Positions 12,797 to 24,704 of a stretch of 64,000 nucleotides of DNA are shown one piece after another. The notes below the pieces were generated by a model, which saw nothing but the letters and a program-made list of their open reading frames with translations, was not told the DNA's origin and did not search any database. The position numbers and the translations under genes are program-made. The DNA is from Diorhabda sublineata. Taxonomy: Eukaryota > Arthropoda > Insecta > Coleoptera > Chrysomelidae. Every line of letters begins with the position of its first letter. Position 1 is the first letter of the stretch. Location: positions 4,965,001 through 5,029,000 of the forward strand of contig NC_079477.1 in assembly GCF_026230105.1 (NCBI RefSeq). Direction: 5' to 3'.

Positions 12797-15700
12797 TCAT
12801 GTTGAATTTTCATCGTTGACTGTAGCATTGCCATTAACTACGGGAGTACCGACTGAATTTGTCATGGGTGTTGGAGAATTTCTACTTCTTAATTCAAAGA
12901 CCTGTTGTATTGCGTTACGGAAACATAAAAAGTTGTAATCGATTATACCTAGAAAGTTAGAAACATCTTATTAAAAATTCGTATTATTGTGTAAAAAGAA
13001 TATTATTAGATTTATAATAGGAAAAAATTCATTTCAATAATTAATTAAAAAAAACGTGAGTGAACTTAATAATAAATTAGAAAATAAATGTTTTATAATA
13101 TTTTTATCAAACTTTGACAATTCGTATTTTAAATTATACATATTTACATTGAAAAAGTGTGCTCTAGGCTAGTGCTGGAGTGCAAGAGAGTCCTACAGAA
13201 TCTGATGAGTGATAACTGCAAGATACAAATCCTTTGGGTGCCCGGGCAACAAAGGCAACGACGAGGCTCACTCACTTGCCAGACTGGGATCGGCGAGCTC
13301 ACCAATGGGCCCAGAACCCATCTCTTGAGAGGCTAAAATCGGCTTTTGGTAACGTCAAGTGGGGCACGAGTGGCCTATCTGAAGGTCTATGTGCTCAACG
13401 GCCCCTTGGCCGCCCACAATTAACTATGAACTATTTACATTGAAACAAACAAAAAGAAAAGTTGAAAACTTATCACAATAAATCACAATAGAGAAGTGAA
13501 TGATAATTGAACGAAGAGATAATACGTCCAGATTTAAGAGCAAATAAAAGCCAAGATATAGATGATGAATTAGGAAAAAAATATATTGATACATTGAATA
13601 TATGTTAGAGTAGGAAAAACTGGATTAAACATTTTTGAACTACTAACAAACTCATTCAGAAGTGTTTTAATACAAACCTGTTTGAAAGTGCATTCAATAG
13701 CCTTCAATGCCGCTTGTCTAAGGCTGGTAGGCATATTAGGGTTACTTTATTTCTGTTAGCTAGTGCTTTCAGAGTGTGTTTATACCGCCAATTTGTTTGA
13801 AGGTGCTTTCAATAGCCTTCAAGGCCACTTGACTATCGGAGAGAATGTGGTTTCAATTTTTAGAATGTTTCCGATAGTCAAACGGCCTTAAAGGTATAAC
13901 AGGAAATGATTAAGCAGACGACCTTGCTAAAAAAGAAGCAACGACTTCATATTATAGACCCTTCTGTGGTCTGTCTCAGAAAATAACGAACTGAATGGAT
14001 GGCTGCAAGGATCAGATGGAGTCTTACTTGAGAAAAAATTCATGCCTAACACAATCCAAAAAATTCATAACCACATTAGCTGTGAAGTCTGAGGAACTTC
14101 TCAAAATATTTAGAAACGACATTAAACTGGTGTTCTGACAGATTATTTCTCTGTCTGTAAGCAATCCATAGAGGCTTGAGACAATAAAAGGCTTAAGTAC
14201 CTCAAAGAAGTAATACTAACACTTTGGAAAATGGGATTAAAAATCTCCAGAAAAATAGTTTCCTTTATCAATTTGTCTCGTGGATAAATTACGTTGGAAT
14301 AACAACCTTCATTATACACTTGTGAATAATATACTATTATAACTACAGTTTTCTATAGTATAAATATGCATTACCTTTATGATCAAAATTATCTTCTCGT
14401 AATATACATACTAGAGCTAAAAATTTATTAACTTCCCTTAAATATAGAACGGTTCCATTATTGAGTTTAATTAGACTCGAACTTTGTTCATCGAAGACTG
14501 CTGGAAACTGTTCTTCTTTAATCCTAAAATATATTTAGGAAGTTATCAACTGGAAAAACTAGTTCACATAATACTTTTTCATTAAAATTGAAATAATGTT
14601 GAAAAGTTAGCAGAAATATCTTTTGGGTATTTAAATTTTTGTGAGATGTTGATTTCTATAGAAAATTATCTAAAATATTCAGTTTGAGACTAATTTTAAT
14701 GTATGAAATAAAAAATTACCCATATATCGAGGAGACATCTATAACAACATCGATCATGTCACAGCATAATTCGTAACTTTGCATGTCCACAGGTGTGGAA
14801 TCTGTTGCTATATATATTTTAGAAACTACATCAAATAAAAACGACTTCTCTATTGCGGAATTCTAAAAACGATTAAATTAAACACAAGTTTCAATAAAAC
14901 TTTTGATGATAGTTTTCATTTTACTCACAGTATTTAAAATGTTTAATAAATTTTCTAGGGCCGGTAATTGTGGGATAAGTTTCTGTACAACTTTGGAAAA
15001 TGCTTCGAAAATCGAATGATCGTATATTGACGTAAGATGAAAACTAAGATGTATTTGGTCAAAACCTGGAAAAAAATCAGAGAGATTAGGCTGTAATTTA
15101 AAAATTTTCAATTTGTAAATTTTGAAAATATTTATGGGCAAAGACAGCTTTTAACTGATTTTAAATTATTCATTTTGTTATTTCTTATTGTATGTAATGG
15201 AATCAGCAAGGTCTCTTATCCATTCTCCAGACACCTAACAATTCACCAAACATTCTTTGATACGATATACCACATATTTTTTACAAAAATAAATTTTTTT
15301 GCTTTACAAAAAAAGTCCTCTAGTGAAAATTTTTTGTATATATTTCGTCTTCGATTGGAAATACTGGTCTCACGTATTTTTTCAGAATTTACAACATAGA
15401 AATAAGTTTTTCTTTTACTGTAGTGAAACTGGAAACTTTGAGTGACAACCCACTTTCTCCGATCCTAGATACGTCACTGTATATTCTATAGCTTTTCCTA
15501 TATCAATTGCAGAAGACAGTTATGCGAGGAACAATCAATATTTCATTAATACGCAAGATACTACTCATACCAAATTATAAAATGAAAAATAATGTTTACT
15601 CCCCGTATAAAATTCGGTAAAGACCTAACAAACCGTCATTCCACGTGGACTGTTTACCAATGAAAACATCGAATCATAAACATAAATGCATTTCTATTGG

Positions 15701-18700
15701 CCAAAACTGTCAGAAGGCGTATGTACACAATTTCTTCGAAATATTACTGCCAAACAGCCTGCGATAAGCAGTAGCTTATCATGTTATCAAAGAAGAAGAT
15801 GAGTTTGTGGTATAACCCTCTTTACAACCCTTCATAATTCAATCAAATGATGACTCTAGTTCAGACGATTCTGACTACCATGATTATTTATAAAGATACT
15901 TTGGAATTGAAATGTTTTTTTTCTTTTGTTTTATTTGCGAAGAATTTATTTTCCTTGCTTTGAAATTTCGTTTTCCAGAAAAAAAAACGAGTGGGGTACA
16001 AAAATGACTCAGTTCACGTCTGGTATCCTGTTTAAACCAAACGCCCTTACAGACAGGTACATTTTACTCGTCTATTTACGTTTTATAATTTAATATTCAG
16101 TTGTGGCAAGTTAACGAGGAATAATAATGATATTTTTCTAAGTTCCAAGTAGGACTACAATTAAGTGCATCTGTAATAACTGCGTATAATGCCGTCCAAT
16201 TTATAATGATTCGATTGCTTTTTAAAGAATACTTTCTCGCATAAGATATAGATATTTTCAAAAGTATTTATAAAAATAATAAATTTATAAAATGAAGTAT
16301 CTACGCCTATGGTAGATCAAACAAAATTCTTGGCAAGGGTTTTTTATAATCTGCGATTGATATTGTTATCATTATTATTATATCTCAAGAACATTTACTT
16401 GGACTATTTCTAATGTCAGAAAACCACCTTCTGAAAAAGTTTTAACAGCAATTGCAGTGACATCAGTTCTACTTTTCATTTCTTATGAAATGTTTTAAAA
16501 TAGAAATCTCATAAAATACTTCACACCGACGTCTGTAAAACTAATAATTTGCTTATTCGACCTTTTGACCTTCAATTTGTAATTGTGTATCTTTCTCTAA
16601 ACATCATTGTTCAAATATGGGAATTATTTATTTGAAAATAATTTATATTTATTATAAACAATCGACTTATTTTTAAGTTATTAGAATATTTGTTGAACAC
16701 ATCATTGCCAGGAATTACATAATCATTTTATTTATCTGAAAATAATAAATCAACAAGAACTAAATCGTTTTTAATTGTGATAAGAATAACTGACGTTCGT
16801 TTTACAAGGCTAACAATCTATTTCGATTACAGTATAAACGAATAAATTGCTCCATATAATGGAGAATCAACTGTGTCACAAGAAATTACGTACCAATTTA
16901 ATCATTGGAATAGGACACCCTCTATTAGATATAACAGCAACGGTTCAGAATGATTTCTTGAAAAAATACGATTTAAAAGAAAACGACGCAATTTTGATTA
17001 CAGAAAAACAAAAAGATATGCTCGAAGAACTGATGAAGTTTGAGGTTAAGTATACTGTAGGTGGTAGCATTCAAAATACGTTAAGAGTAGTGCAATGGTT
17101 GACTAAAGTGCACCACTTAACAACATTTTTTGGATCAATTGGTAATGATAAATTCGCAGATATCATGTACAGTCAAGCAACATTAGATGGAGTAAATGTA
17201 CGATACAAACGTATTAATGAACCGACTGGTACTTGTATGGTGCTTATAACGGGAAATAATCGATCACTTTGTACAAATCCTGGAAGTTCGAAAAATTTCG
17301 ATTTTGAATACCTTGTGAACGAAGAAAATATAACGTTACTACAAACAGCTAAATATTATTATTTGGGTGGGTTCTTTTTGAATGTATGTTTAAAAACCGT
17401 AACAGAAGTCGCAAAATTAGCTGCAAAAAATAATCGACAGTTTTTATTTAACTTGAGCGCACCTTTTATTTGTCATCTACACAAAGAAGTACTATTCGAA
17501 ATAGTTCCTTATATCGACGTACTTTTCGGCAACAGATCAGAAATTGAAGCACTAGCTGAGAGTTTCAAAATAGATAAGAAAAGTTTACAAGACAAAATTA
17601 GAGTTTTAATAAATTGGAAAAAAGTTAATAAAGTTAGAACAAGATTAGTTGTTATTACGCAAGGAGAAAATCACGTTTTAGTTGGAATAGAAAATAAAAT
17701 TTTAACATTTTCTGTACCGAAATTAGAGAAAAACAAAATTGTGGATACAAATTGTGCGGGAGACGCTTTCGTTGGAGGATTTCTATCTCAATACATTCAA
17801 GATCACGATGTAGAAGCTTGTGTGAAATGTGGAATTTGGGCTGCTTCTGAAATCATTCAAAAAGATGGATGTACTTATAACAACGAAACTGATTACAAAT
17901 CTAGTTGATTCCAATATAAAATAGTTGTTGCTGGACGAAGAGATGCAAAATCAATTAAATAAAACTAAATCAGTTCATGTTAACTTATAATAGGTCATAT
18001 TCCAGTCAGAATGAATAATACCCAAAAAGAGCACAATAAATAGGTATTATCTTAAATGCCAAACTTCAATGAAAAGTGCATGTTAAAAAGAAAATAGAAG
18101 AACTTTGACTGAAATATGGAAACATGTACTGGCTAATTAGAAGAAGCTCCACTCTGTTTCTACCTAAGTTTATGCTTTATAAGCAGATACTTGAGCCTGT
18201 ATGAACTTATGGTATCCAACTATGGGGATGTACCAAACCAAATAACTCAGCAATCACCCAAATATTCCAAAAGTATTGAGGAACATAGTAGATGTATCTC
18301 CAGAGGCACATGGAAATGATACTGTTGACCAAGCCATCGAGAAATTAGCCAAGAGTCATAAAGAAAGTCTTCATCATCATATCAATGTCGAGGCTATTCA
18401 GCTTCTTGACAATACTGAGTTAGAAATAAGACTTAAGAGCATCAAACCCTTAGAGTTAGTTTGGTATTTTTAGTGCAAAAGCAGAGTTTGTGTGTTCACG
18501 TTAACGTTTAGTGCAATCAATCCTACAGAACCTAAGGACCGCTGATGAGTATACCATAGTTTCAAACTCTATTAGATTAAGTTAAAATTGAACTGCTCAT
18601 TGGTCACTGTTGACCAGATTGCTATATAGTGAATGCCTTTATTATTGTTTAATTGAAGAAACAGTTCCTTAGTTTATCAATTACTTTTCGCCTTTAAACA

Positions 18701-21700
18701 AGTTCAAGAAAATTTTGTCTGCTCTTCTCTTTTTTCACAGTTTTACATGTTTCTCTATTTGTTAAACAATTTAATATCAAAATATATAATTCTTTCATCT
18801 AAAAACTACCCCTTGTCGAGAGGAACAAGTAAATTTCGTTTCTCGTGCGTATCCAAAATGTTTTGTTTACATTTCAGTTTTTAAAAGTTGTCTATTGAAA
18901 AATATGGGAAAGCAGACTTCTATACGTTTATTATTTTATTTTTGATGATAAATTTCGATGGTAAAATGGAATAAACGAGTGAAAAAAAATTGGAAAGTTT
19001 ATAATTCAAATATTTTATTTAAACTCGGGCTATTTAAAGTTGTCGATTTCCTTTTAGAATTGGTTGATTGGAACTTTGGACACGGTACACATCATCAGCA
19101 CACATTCATCAATAGACAAAACGATTAAGAAAACACACACCATATTATCAATTATTCACAAAAACCGATTTTTTAACCACTATGTATTAAGAACTTTTGA
19201 GTTAATTGAATCTCACTGTTTCTTCAACTTCTTCCCAAGAAGTACTAAGTTTTCATAAACAAACATGTAAATAGTGATGTATAAAATAGTTACTTCAATA
19301 TTCTGTAATAAAATACGATATAGCTTCGATTTTTCACTTATCAACTAACCAATTTTTTTTATCAACAAGTTAAAAAAATATCCCTTTCATTAAATATGAA
19401 TGTGTTTACACGACAATGGAATCTTTTGACATTGTGAGGTTATCTCTTCATCTAAAAATCAATTTAATATCCTGTTAACCAACATAACCTACAAAACATC
19501 AAAACCGAAAACAACACGTGTAAAGTATTTTAAGAAGTTTTCTCCTTAAATAAAAAATTATAACATAATGGAAGGCGACAGTATTAGGGAAAATCTTTTA
19601 TTGGGAATGGGAAATCCGTTATTGGATATTTCTGCCGTCGTAGATAAAAATTTCTTAGAAAAATATGAAATGAAAGAAAACGACGCTATTTTAGCCGATG
19701 AAAAACATAAAACTTTGTATGACGAAATAACCGAGAAATATGAAGCAAGTTATATTGCCGGAGGAAGTGTACAGAACACGTTACGAGTCGCTCAATGGTT
19801 GTTGGGGAAACCTAAAGTATGTACATTTTTTGGATGTGTAGGAAAGGATAAGTACTCAAAAATATTGTACGATGAAGCAACGTCTAGTGGGGTAAATGTT
19901 CGATATCAGTATAATGAAAAAGAACCCACAGGTAAGTGAGTTTAACTATGAACAAATCACAATATATAAAGTTGGGTGTGTTTTTAGGTACATGTGGAGT
20001 TCTTTTAACTGGTCACAACCGTTCTCTTTGTGCTAACCTTGGTAGTGCCAATCATTTTACAATTGACCACTTAAAAAATGAAGAAAATGAAAAACTAATA
20101 GATACTGCACAGTTTTATTACGTTTCTGGATTTTTCTTAACAGTAAATCCAGAAGCTCAAATGGAATTGGCTAAAGTGGCTTTAGCAAACAACCGCCCAT
20201 TCATAATGAACTTAAGTGCACCTTTTATATGCCAGTTCCATATTAAAGCCCTATCAAATGCATTGCCTTATGTAGATTTATTATTCGGAAATGAGTCAGA
20301 GGCTGAAACATTATCAGAAAGTTTGAAGTTAGGTACCAAGAATATTGAAGAAATAGCTTTGAAATTGTCGAATCTACCTAAAGAAAATAACAACAGAAAA
20401 AGAACAGTAATAATTACACAAGGGGTTAATCCAACAATTGTTGCTTTCAATGGAACAATTCGAAAATTCCCAGTAAAAGAATTATCTGAGGAAAAGATTG
20501 TAGATACCAATGGTGCAGGGGATGCCTTTGCAGGTGGTTTTCTATCTCAGTATATTTTAGGTAAAAGTCTCGAGGTATGTATTAAGTGTGGATCTTGGGC
20601 TGCAGCAGAAATAATCCAGAGGAATGGATGTAGTTTTGAAGGAAAACCATGTTTTGATCCAGAACAATAAAAACTAATTTTTATACAATGATCTATTATA
20701 TAAAAGAATAATTGTTATATATTTTTACTTTGTTATACATTTCCATAAAAAAACCTTCGAAATAATAAGATATAATTTTAAATTCTAATAATAGAATCTC
20801 TTTAAATTGTTGAAGGTAATTTGTTTAATGAAATATATTCATTAAAAGTACACAATTATTTATTTTCAACATTTCCTATTGCTAATAGGTTGGGCAGGAG
20901 TTTTCACATAGTATTACTTAATATAATTGGTAGTTTCAAACTATTGTTTTAATAAAATAGGCACAATGATCTGAACAGAAATTTTTACAATAATCTAATA
21001 TTTCTCTCAATATTTGCCTTTATGGTTAATCGGGCTTGTTATTCAATTAAATCAATAATTAATTTATGGGACTATGATCCAATCTGTTTTAAGAATCTAC
21101 ATATTTATTATACTTTCAGTTATCTAAAGTAGAACAAATACAGAATTTTCGTAGAAAGTTTATAACTAGTAAAAAATACTTGTTATCTATATTTTCTCAC
21201 TTCTTCTTGTGATCTAAAGTTTCTTAATACAAAATGTCGTATTTAAGATAAAGAAACATCCATTCTTTCATTATTTGAAAGATTTCGGTTTTGAATTTTT
21301 GGTCATTCTGAATAATTGTGCTTAATTTTAAGGGTAGTGTACTGACATTTGTACAGGCCTACTATCAGTAGATTTATTATAAAGTTATTTAGAATTAATT
21401 GTTTTCTTTTCTAATTTTCGTAGAAAAGTAATTGACACAATGACAATTTAATAGTTTCAGGTATTAGAATTTTACTAAAACTTAGAAAGCAATTATTCTA
21501 ATGAGATCATTAAATTTAGGAAAGAATATACAATATACATCTATCTGAAAATACAAAGGTTATTCATTGTATCCAATATAACTTCCTTCTAAAAAGTTCA
21601 CTATTCAGTGATTAATGTATTGACAAAGAAAAAGAGACTACTTCCATCTTCTAGAATCCCAGAACAGACATTTACTCTCTAAGACTGGTATTTACAATTT

Positions 21701-24700
21701 TTAACTCAAGAAGACTAAGTGTGACCTAGTATCTACATTTTTGGGACAATACAACCACATTAATAGTGTACATAAATCAAATTTAAAATATTACTTGGTG
21801 CTCAGTAGCAACATTCTTATCCTTTATAAGTATCTCATCTTTTTAATGTATTTCAAAACTTTGGATACACACTTCTCATTACAAATTGCATTTATAATAG
21901 TTACTTTTCTATGAATAGTAGGATCACATTGAGTGTATCGCAAAATAGTAACGTCCATGCTGCTAAAAGCATGTTCTCCAAATAATAAGATTATTGTTTC
22001 AATTTTTTGTTTTAAAGTCATTGTCATTCTATTGACAGATAAATATACAGGTGTTAGCTTTCCACAAAGACAACGGCTTTTGTTCACAGTTTGGTATAAA
22101 AAGCTGAGCGTTTTGTTTTGCCTAAGAATTTTTAATATAATCATAAAAAAAAACAAAAAGTCTTTAAATATCAATTATGTCTATGCATTACACTTGTAAG
22201 TGCAACACAATTGATGGCCAAAAAAAGTTGATAAAAATCAGAAAGTAAATTCTTTCCTGGCAAACTGTATTTATTGAAGTAGAATAACAAGGAAATTATG
22301 AATTCTTGTTATCATATTTTTGAGTTTAAAAACATTTTTGGTATGCCACTCAACAAAACACTACTGATAACAATAATGTAACTGGAGAACTTTGATACTG
22401 TGATAAAAAAATTGTGGTGAAACTATAATTATTCACTATTAATTGTTAGAGGAATATGAGTAGTTTCCACAATAAGATTAACTTTTTAATTGCAATTTGT
22501 TTTAAAAGTGAGCATTTCCAGTAATTAAAATAGAAAGTATAGGGTTAATAACTCAGTAAATTAAAAATCAATACATACAATACAAGAAATTTCTTGTTCA
22601 GTTCTTATTTGGCAAAAATGTAGAGATGCCTGGGATTTTCATAACTAAAAATATTATTCATAGAACTGGTTGGGGGTTTAAGGAACAATCTAATTCTAAT
22701 ACAAATAACAGAGATACTAGACATTTTTTTACCCTCTGATTTATTCATACTTCTGATTAATACCCACAGCTTTCTGCAATGTTTGTGACAACACATTCAA
22801 CTAAAAAAAATACTTGTGTAACAGATGTCAATTTTTTTAACAGATGTTTATATGGAATACAGATGTAATTATTATTTTGTTCTGTTAAATAATGCCCATT
22901 ACAAGATTTACAAGTGTAACTTAATTAAATTAAACTAGTTCCATCCAGTTGCTAGAATGGTTGCCTAAACTATAGTTGATTTATTTTACTTTCGTTTGTC
23001 ATTACTATCAACTGTTAAATTTATTAGTACCTATATAGTCATTTTTTTTCATTTCAAATATTAATTCTTCATAAGATTATATAAAGGAGCGGATTATTCT
23101 GCAGGCTGTAGTCTAGAGCAGTAGATTTCAAGGGGCGGCTTATTCTATTCAAAAATTGAGTGAGTTGTTTCTAATCAAAAAAACTAGTTACCAGGAAGAA
23201 ACGTACCCCAATGATTTAGAAACAGAATTAGTTAAGGAATTCATACACTATCAAATATATCTTTCATCTGAGAGAATGTTAATAAAAACAAGTTCTAGAT
23301 CATTCAAAAATCTTTATTTGTTCCAGCGAGAATATAATTTAGAAACCATTTGTCCCAACTTTAATAAAGCATATCATATTGCTCTTATACACCAGCAATA
23401 AATTGTTGAAGTGAAAGAAGTTTTTCTTTATTAAAAAGAGTGAAGAATAATTAACACTTTAGTTAAGAAAATCTATAGACTTTAGCTCTGTTGTGCATAT
23501 AGCCGGACTTAATAAACAAGTTTCAAATGACAATATAATTTCACCAATTTAAAGGCACAAAAAATGTATTTTAATGTTGTGGTAATCATTTACTACATGA
23601 GTGAAATTTTTTTTGCTTAAAATTCTTTGCCCTCAAAACAATCAAGTATTTTACAAAAAACTTTAGTTCTCAAATCATAAACTTTAAATTTTATTGATTA
23701 AAATGTAATATGAATAAAAGTGAAGTAAGATATTGAATTTCAGAGGTCAATAGTGGCGGAAAAATAGCCTACAAGTGAAGAATCCCTGAATATGGCACTG
23801 AAAATATAATAATAGATACAGAATATTTTACCTGAATCATTCAAATCATCTGTAGTCCTTTGATGAATGTCTCTTTGAGATTCCATTTTGAAATCATCTC
23901 CTAAACCATCTACTTTATGAATAAAGACTTCCAACCTCAAATTTGGATTAATTTTATATGCTTTTGTAACAGTTAAATTGAGTTTATTCAACGCTTCAAT
24001 ATAATCATCCTAAAAGTGAAGTACTCATACTTATAATGATTCTAATATTCTTCAAGGTTCATTCATTATTTATACAAATCTATAAATTTGTAAATCATTT
24101 GAAAATATTTTACTTCATAACATTGTAAATGTGCATATTGAAAAAAATACTTTGACTTTAGTGACTAACACAACTGATAAGAGCAATTTTAAGATATTTA
24201 ACTATCAATAAACAAACAAATCAAGTACCAGCTAACACAAAGATGGTGATTCATATCCAGAAATAATACGTTTTTTATAATATGAGAAATAATTACCTGT
24301 GCATCAATTACAAAAATCAGAGCTCCACATCCTCCAAAAATCATATCATAATCAAAGCTTGAATCAAAGAAATCTATTTGTCCGGGGAAATCCCATATTT
24401 GAAATTGTACAAAACTTGAATTGTTTATATCATTTTTTACAATTTTATTGGTGCTTTCGAGGAATAAGGTTTCGTTTGGGGACATCTTATGAAATACAAC
24501 TTTCTGAATCGAAGATTTCCCAGACCTTCGTAAACCCATAAGAAGAATTCTTGGCTTTTGATCTCCGGACGAAGATATCATGTCGTGTTCACCGTCGAAG
24601 AGACCGTAACCAAAATCTTTTGGAAAAGAACCAGTCGTACCATCAAAAGGCACTCCCTCTTCATCGTCTTGATAAGACTGAAAATTATCAGTGTTGTAGT

Positions 24701-24704
24701 ACAT
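12797..24704 (-). CDS. RagC: Ras-related GTP-binding protein C/D (RagC)
   Basis: Six minus-strand exons join without a frame break: 24704-24297, 24009-23832, 15065-14929, 14862-14720, 14523-14375 and 12948-12797. They encode about 388 residues, close to the usual RagC/D length. Exon 1 carries the P-loop GLRRSGKSS (residues 57-65) and the G3 motif WDFPGQ. Exon 2 carries the G4-like HKVDG. Exon 3 has LTSIYDHSIFEAFSKVVQKL, exon 4 has VDMQSYELCCDMIDVVIDVS, and exon 6 has IIDYNFLCFRNAI, all characteristic of RagC/D rather than RagA/B. In the family this GTPase pairs with RagA/B on lysosomes and recruits TORC1 when amino acids are plentiful; the C-terminal roadblock-like domain makes the dimer. The ATG at 24704 is preceded two codons upstream by an in-frame stop, which supports the start. 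Intron 2 is 8.8 kb and contains two adenosine kinase genes on the opposite strand. Confidence 0.95.
13160..13440 (+). mobile_element. LINE RNase H fragment in RagC intron 5
   Basis: Across frame shifts the plus strand reads KIQILWVPG followed by EAHSLARLGSA. This is the WVPGH..GNE.AD.LAR.GS pattern of the RNase H domain that follows reverse transcriptase in some non-LTR retrotransposons. It is GC-richer than its surroundings and truncated on both sides. Confidence 0.6.
13660..14260 (+). mobile_element. Second LINE RNase H-like fragment
   Basis: The plus strand gives DDLAKKEATTSYYRP near 13915-13965 and FRNDIKLVF near 14110, resembling the end of a LINE RNase H domain and its tail. An internal duplication (TTTGAAAGTGCATTCAATAG at 13681 and TTTGAAGGTGCTTTCAATAG at about 13796) precedes it. 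It lies in RagC intron 5, which spans 12949-14374. Confidence 0.5.
15066..16858. other. Left part of RagC intron 2, no gene seen
   Basis: Short frames only. A minus-strand frame over exon 3 (14878-15141) is explained by RagC. An acidic plus-strand patch near 15800-15890 (DDSSSDDSDYHDY) is not linked to any recognisable domain. Confidence 0.45.
16859..17908 (+). CDS. Adenosine kinase-like protein, intronless divergent paralogue
   Basis: An uninterrupted frame of 349 residues starting at the ATG at 16859 (the frame extends four codons further upstream only by a TTG). Family marks in order: GIGHPLLDITA near residue 20, substrate-binding GGSIQNTLRVVQWL, FFGSIGNDKFA, EPTGTC near the middle, NLSAPFICHL, and the PfkB signature DTNCAGDAFVGGFLSQY. 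Adenosine kinase phosphorylates adenosine to AMP in the cytosol. Here the usual GAGD anion-hole/catalytic motif is CAGD: the aspartate base is kept but the first glycine is cysteine. GNPLLD at the N-terminus is GHPLLD. The sister gene 1.7 kb downstream (19568) has the canonical forms and one intron; this copy has none at the matching EPTGT site. It lies inside RagC intron 2 on the opposite strand. An AATAAA follows near 17958. The intact frame suggests selection, but activity is uncertain. Confidence 0.9.
   Translation: MENQLCHKKLRTNLIIGIGHPLLDITATVQNDFLKKYDLKENDAILITEKQKDMLEELMKFEVKYTVGGSIQNTLRVVQWLTKVHHLTTFFGSIGNDKFADIMYSQATLDGVNVRYKRINEPTGTCMVLITGNNRSLCTNPGSSKNFDFEYLVNEENITLLQTAKYYYLGGFFLNVCLKTVTEVAKLAAKNNRQFLFNLSAPFICHLHKEVLFEIVPYIDVLFGNRSEIEALAESFKIDKKSLQDKIRVLINWKKVNKVRTRLVVITQGENHVLVGIENKILTFSVPKLEKNKIVDTNCAGDAFVGGFLSQYIQDHDVEACVKCGIWAASEIIQKDGCTYNNETDYKSS
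17965..18600 (+). mobile_element. Jockey-like LINE, 3' end of reverse transcriptase ORF
   Basis: The plus strand reads TYGIQLWGCTKPNN near 18205-18245 and, in a second frame from about 18276, LRNIVDVSPE followed by HHHINVEAIQLLDN and KSIKPLELV. These match the tail of Jockey-clade reverse transcriptases (TYGIQLWG, then LR.I..AP, then H.NVEA..LLDN). Frame breaks show decay. The fragment separates the two adenosine kinase genes. Confidence 0.8.
19568..20670 (+). CDS. Adenosine kinase
   Basis: Two exons, 19568-19931 and 19988-20670, separated by a 56-bp intron with a GTAAGT donor and TTTTTAG acceptor, give 348 residues, the normal length for animal adenosine kinase. Motifs: GMGNPLLDISAVVDKNFLEKY at the N-terminus, GGSVQNTLRVAQWL, FFGCVGKDKY, EPTGTCGVLLTGHNRSLC across the splice junction, NLSAPFICQF, VDLLFGNESEA, and the PfkB signature DTNGAGDAFAGGFLSQY holding the catalytic aspartate. 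The enzyme transfers phosphate from ATP to adenosine, serving purine salvage and keeping adenosine low for S-adenosylmethionine-dependent methylation. It lies within RagC intron 2 on the opposite strand. An AATAAA overlaps the stop region at 20665, with more AT-rich signals beyond. Confidence 0.95.
20671..23150. other. Middle of RagC intron 2, no gene supported
   Basis: AT-rich. Opposing open frames at 21824-22174 (minus, 116 codons) and 21933-22199 (plus) overlap each other and show no domain, so neither is called. Confidence 0.45.
23156..23570 (+). mobile_element. hAT transposase fossil (C-terminal dimerisation region)
   Basis: The 81-codon frame at 23156-23401 reads YPNDLETELVKEFIHYQIYL and ends ICPNFNKAYHIAL, similar to the region just before the C-terminal hAT dimerisation domain of ZMYM1-like hAT transposases. 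In another frame just downstream comes SERSFSLLKRVKNN and then LALLCI, matching the conserved ERSFS.LKR.K..LR....LA.L block. Stops and a frame shift make it a fossil. It is in RagC intron 2. Confidence 0.65.

Noticed and set aside
16847..16858. Four-codon upstream extension of the intronless adenosine kinase
   Set aside because: It depends on a TTG start; the ATG at 16859 aligns with the usual family N-terminus.
20268..20510. Minus-strand frame inside the adenosine kinase exon
   Set aside because: Shadow of the real plus-strand kinase frame.
21824..22199. Overlapping 116- and 88-codon frames on opposite strands in RagC intron 2
   Set aside because: They overlap each other, show no family motif and lack splice or start context; treated as chance.
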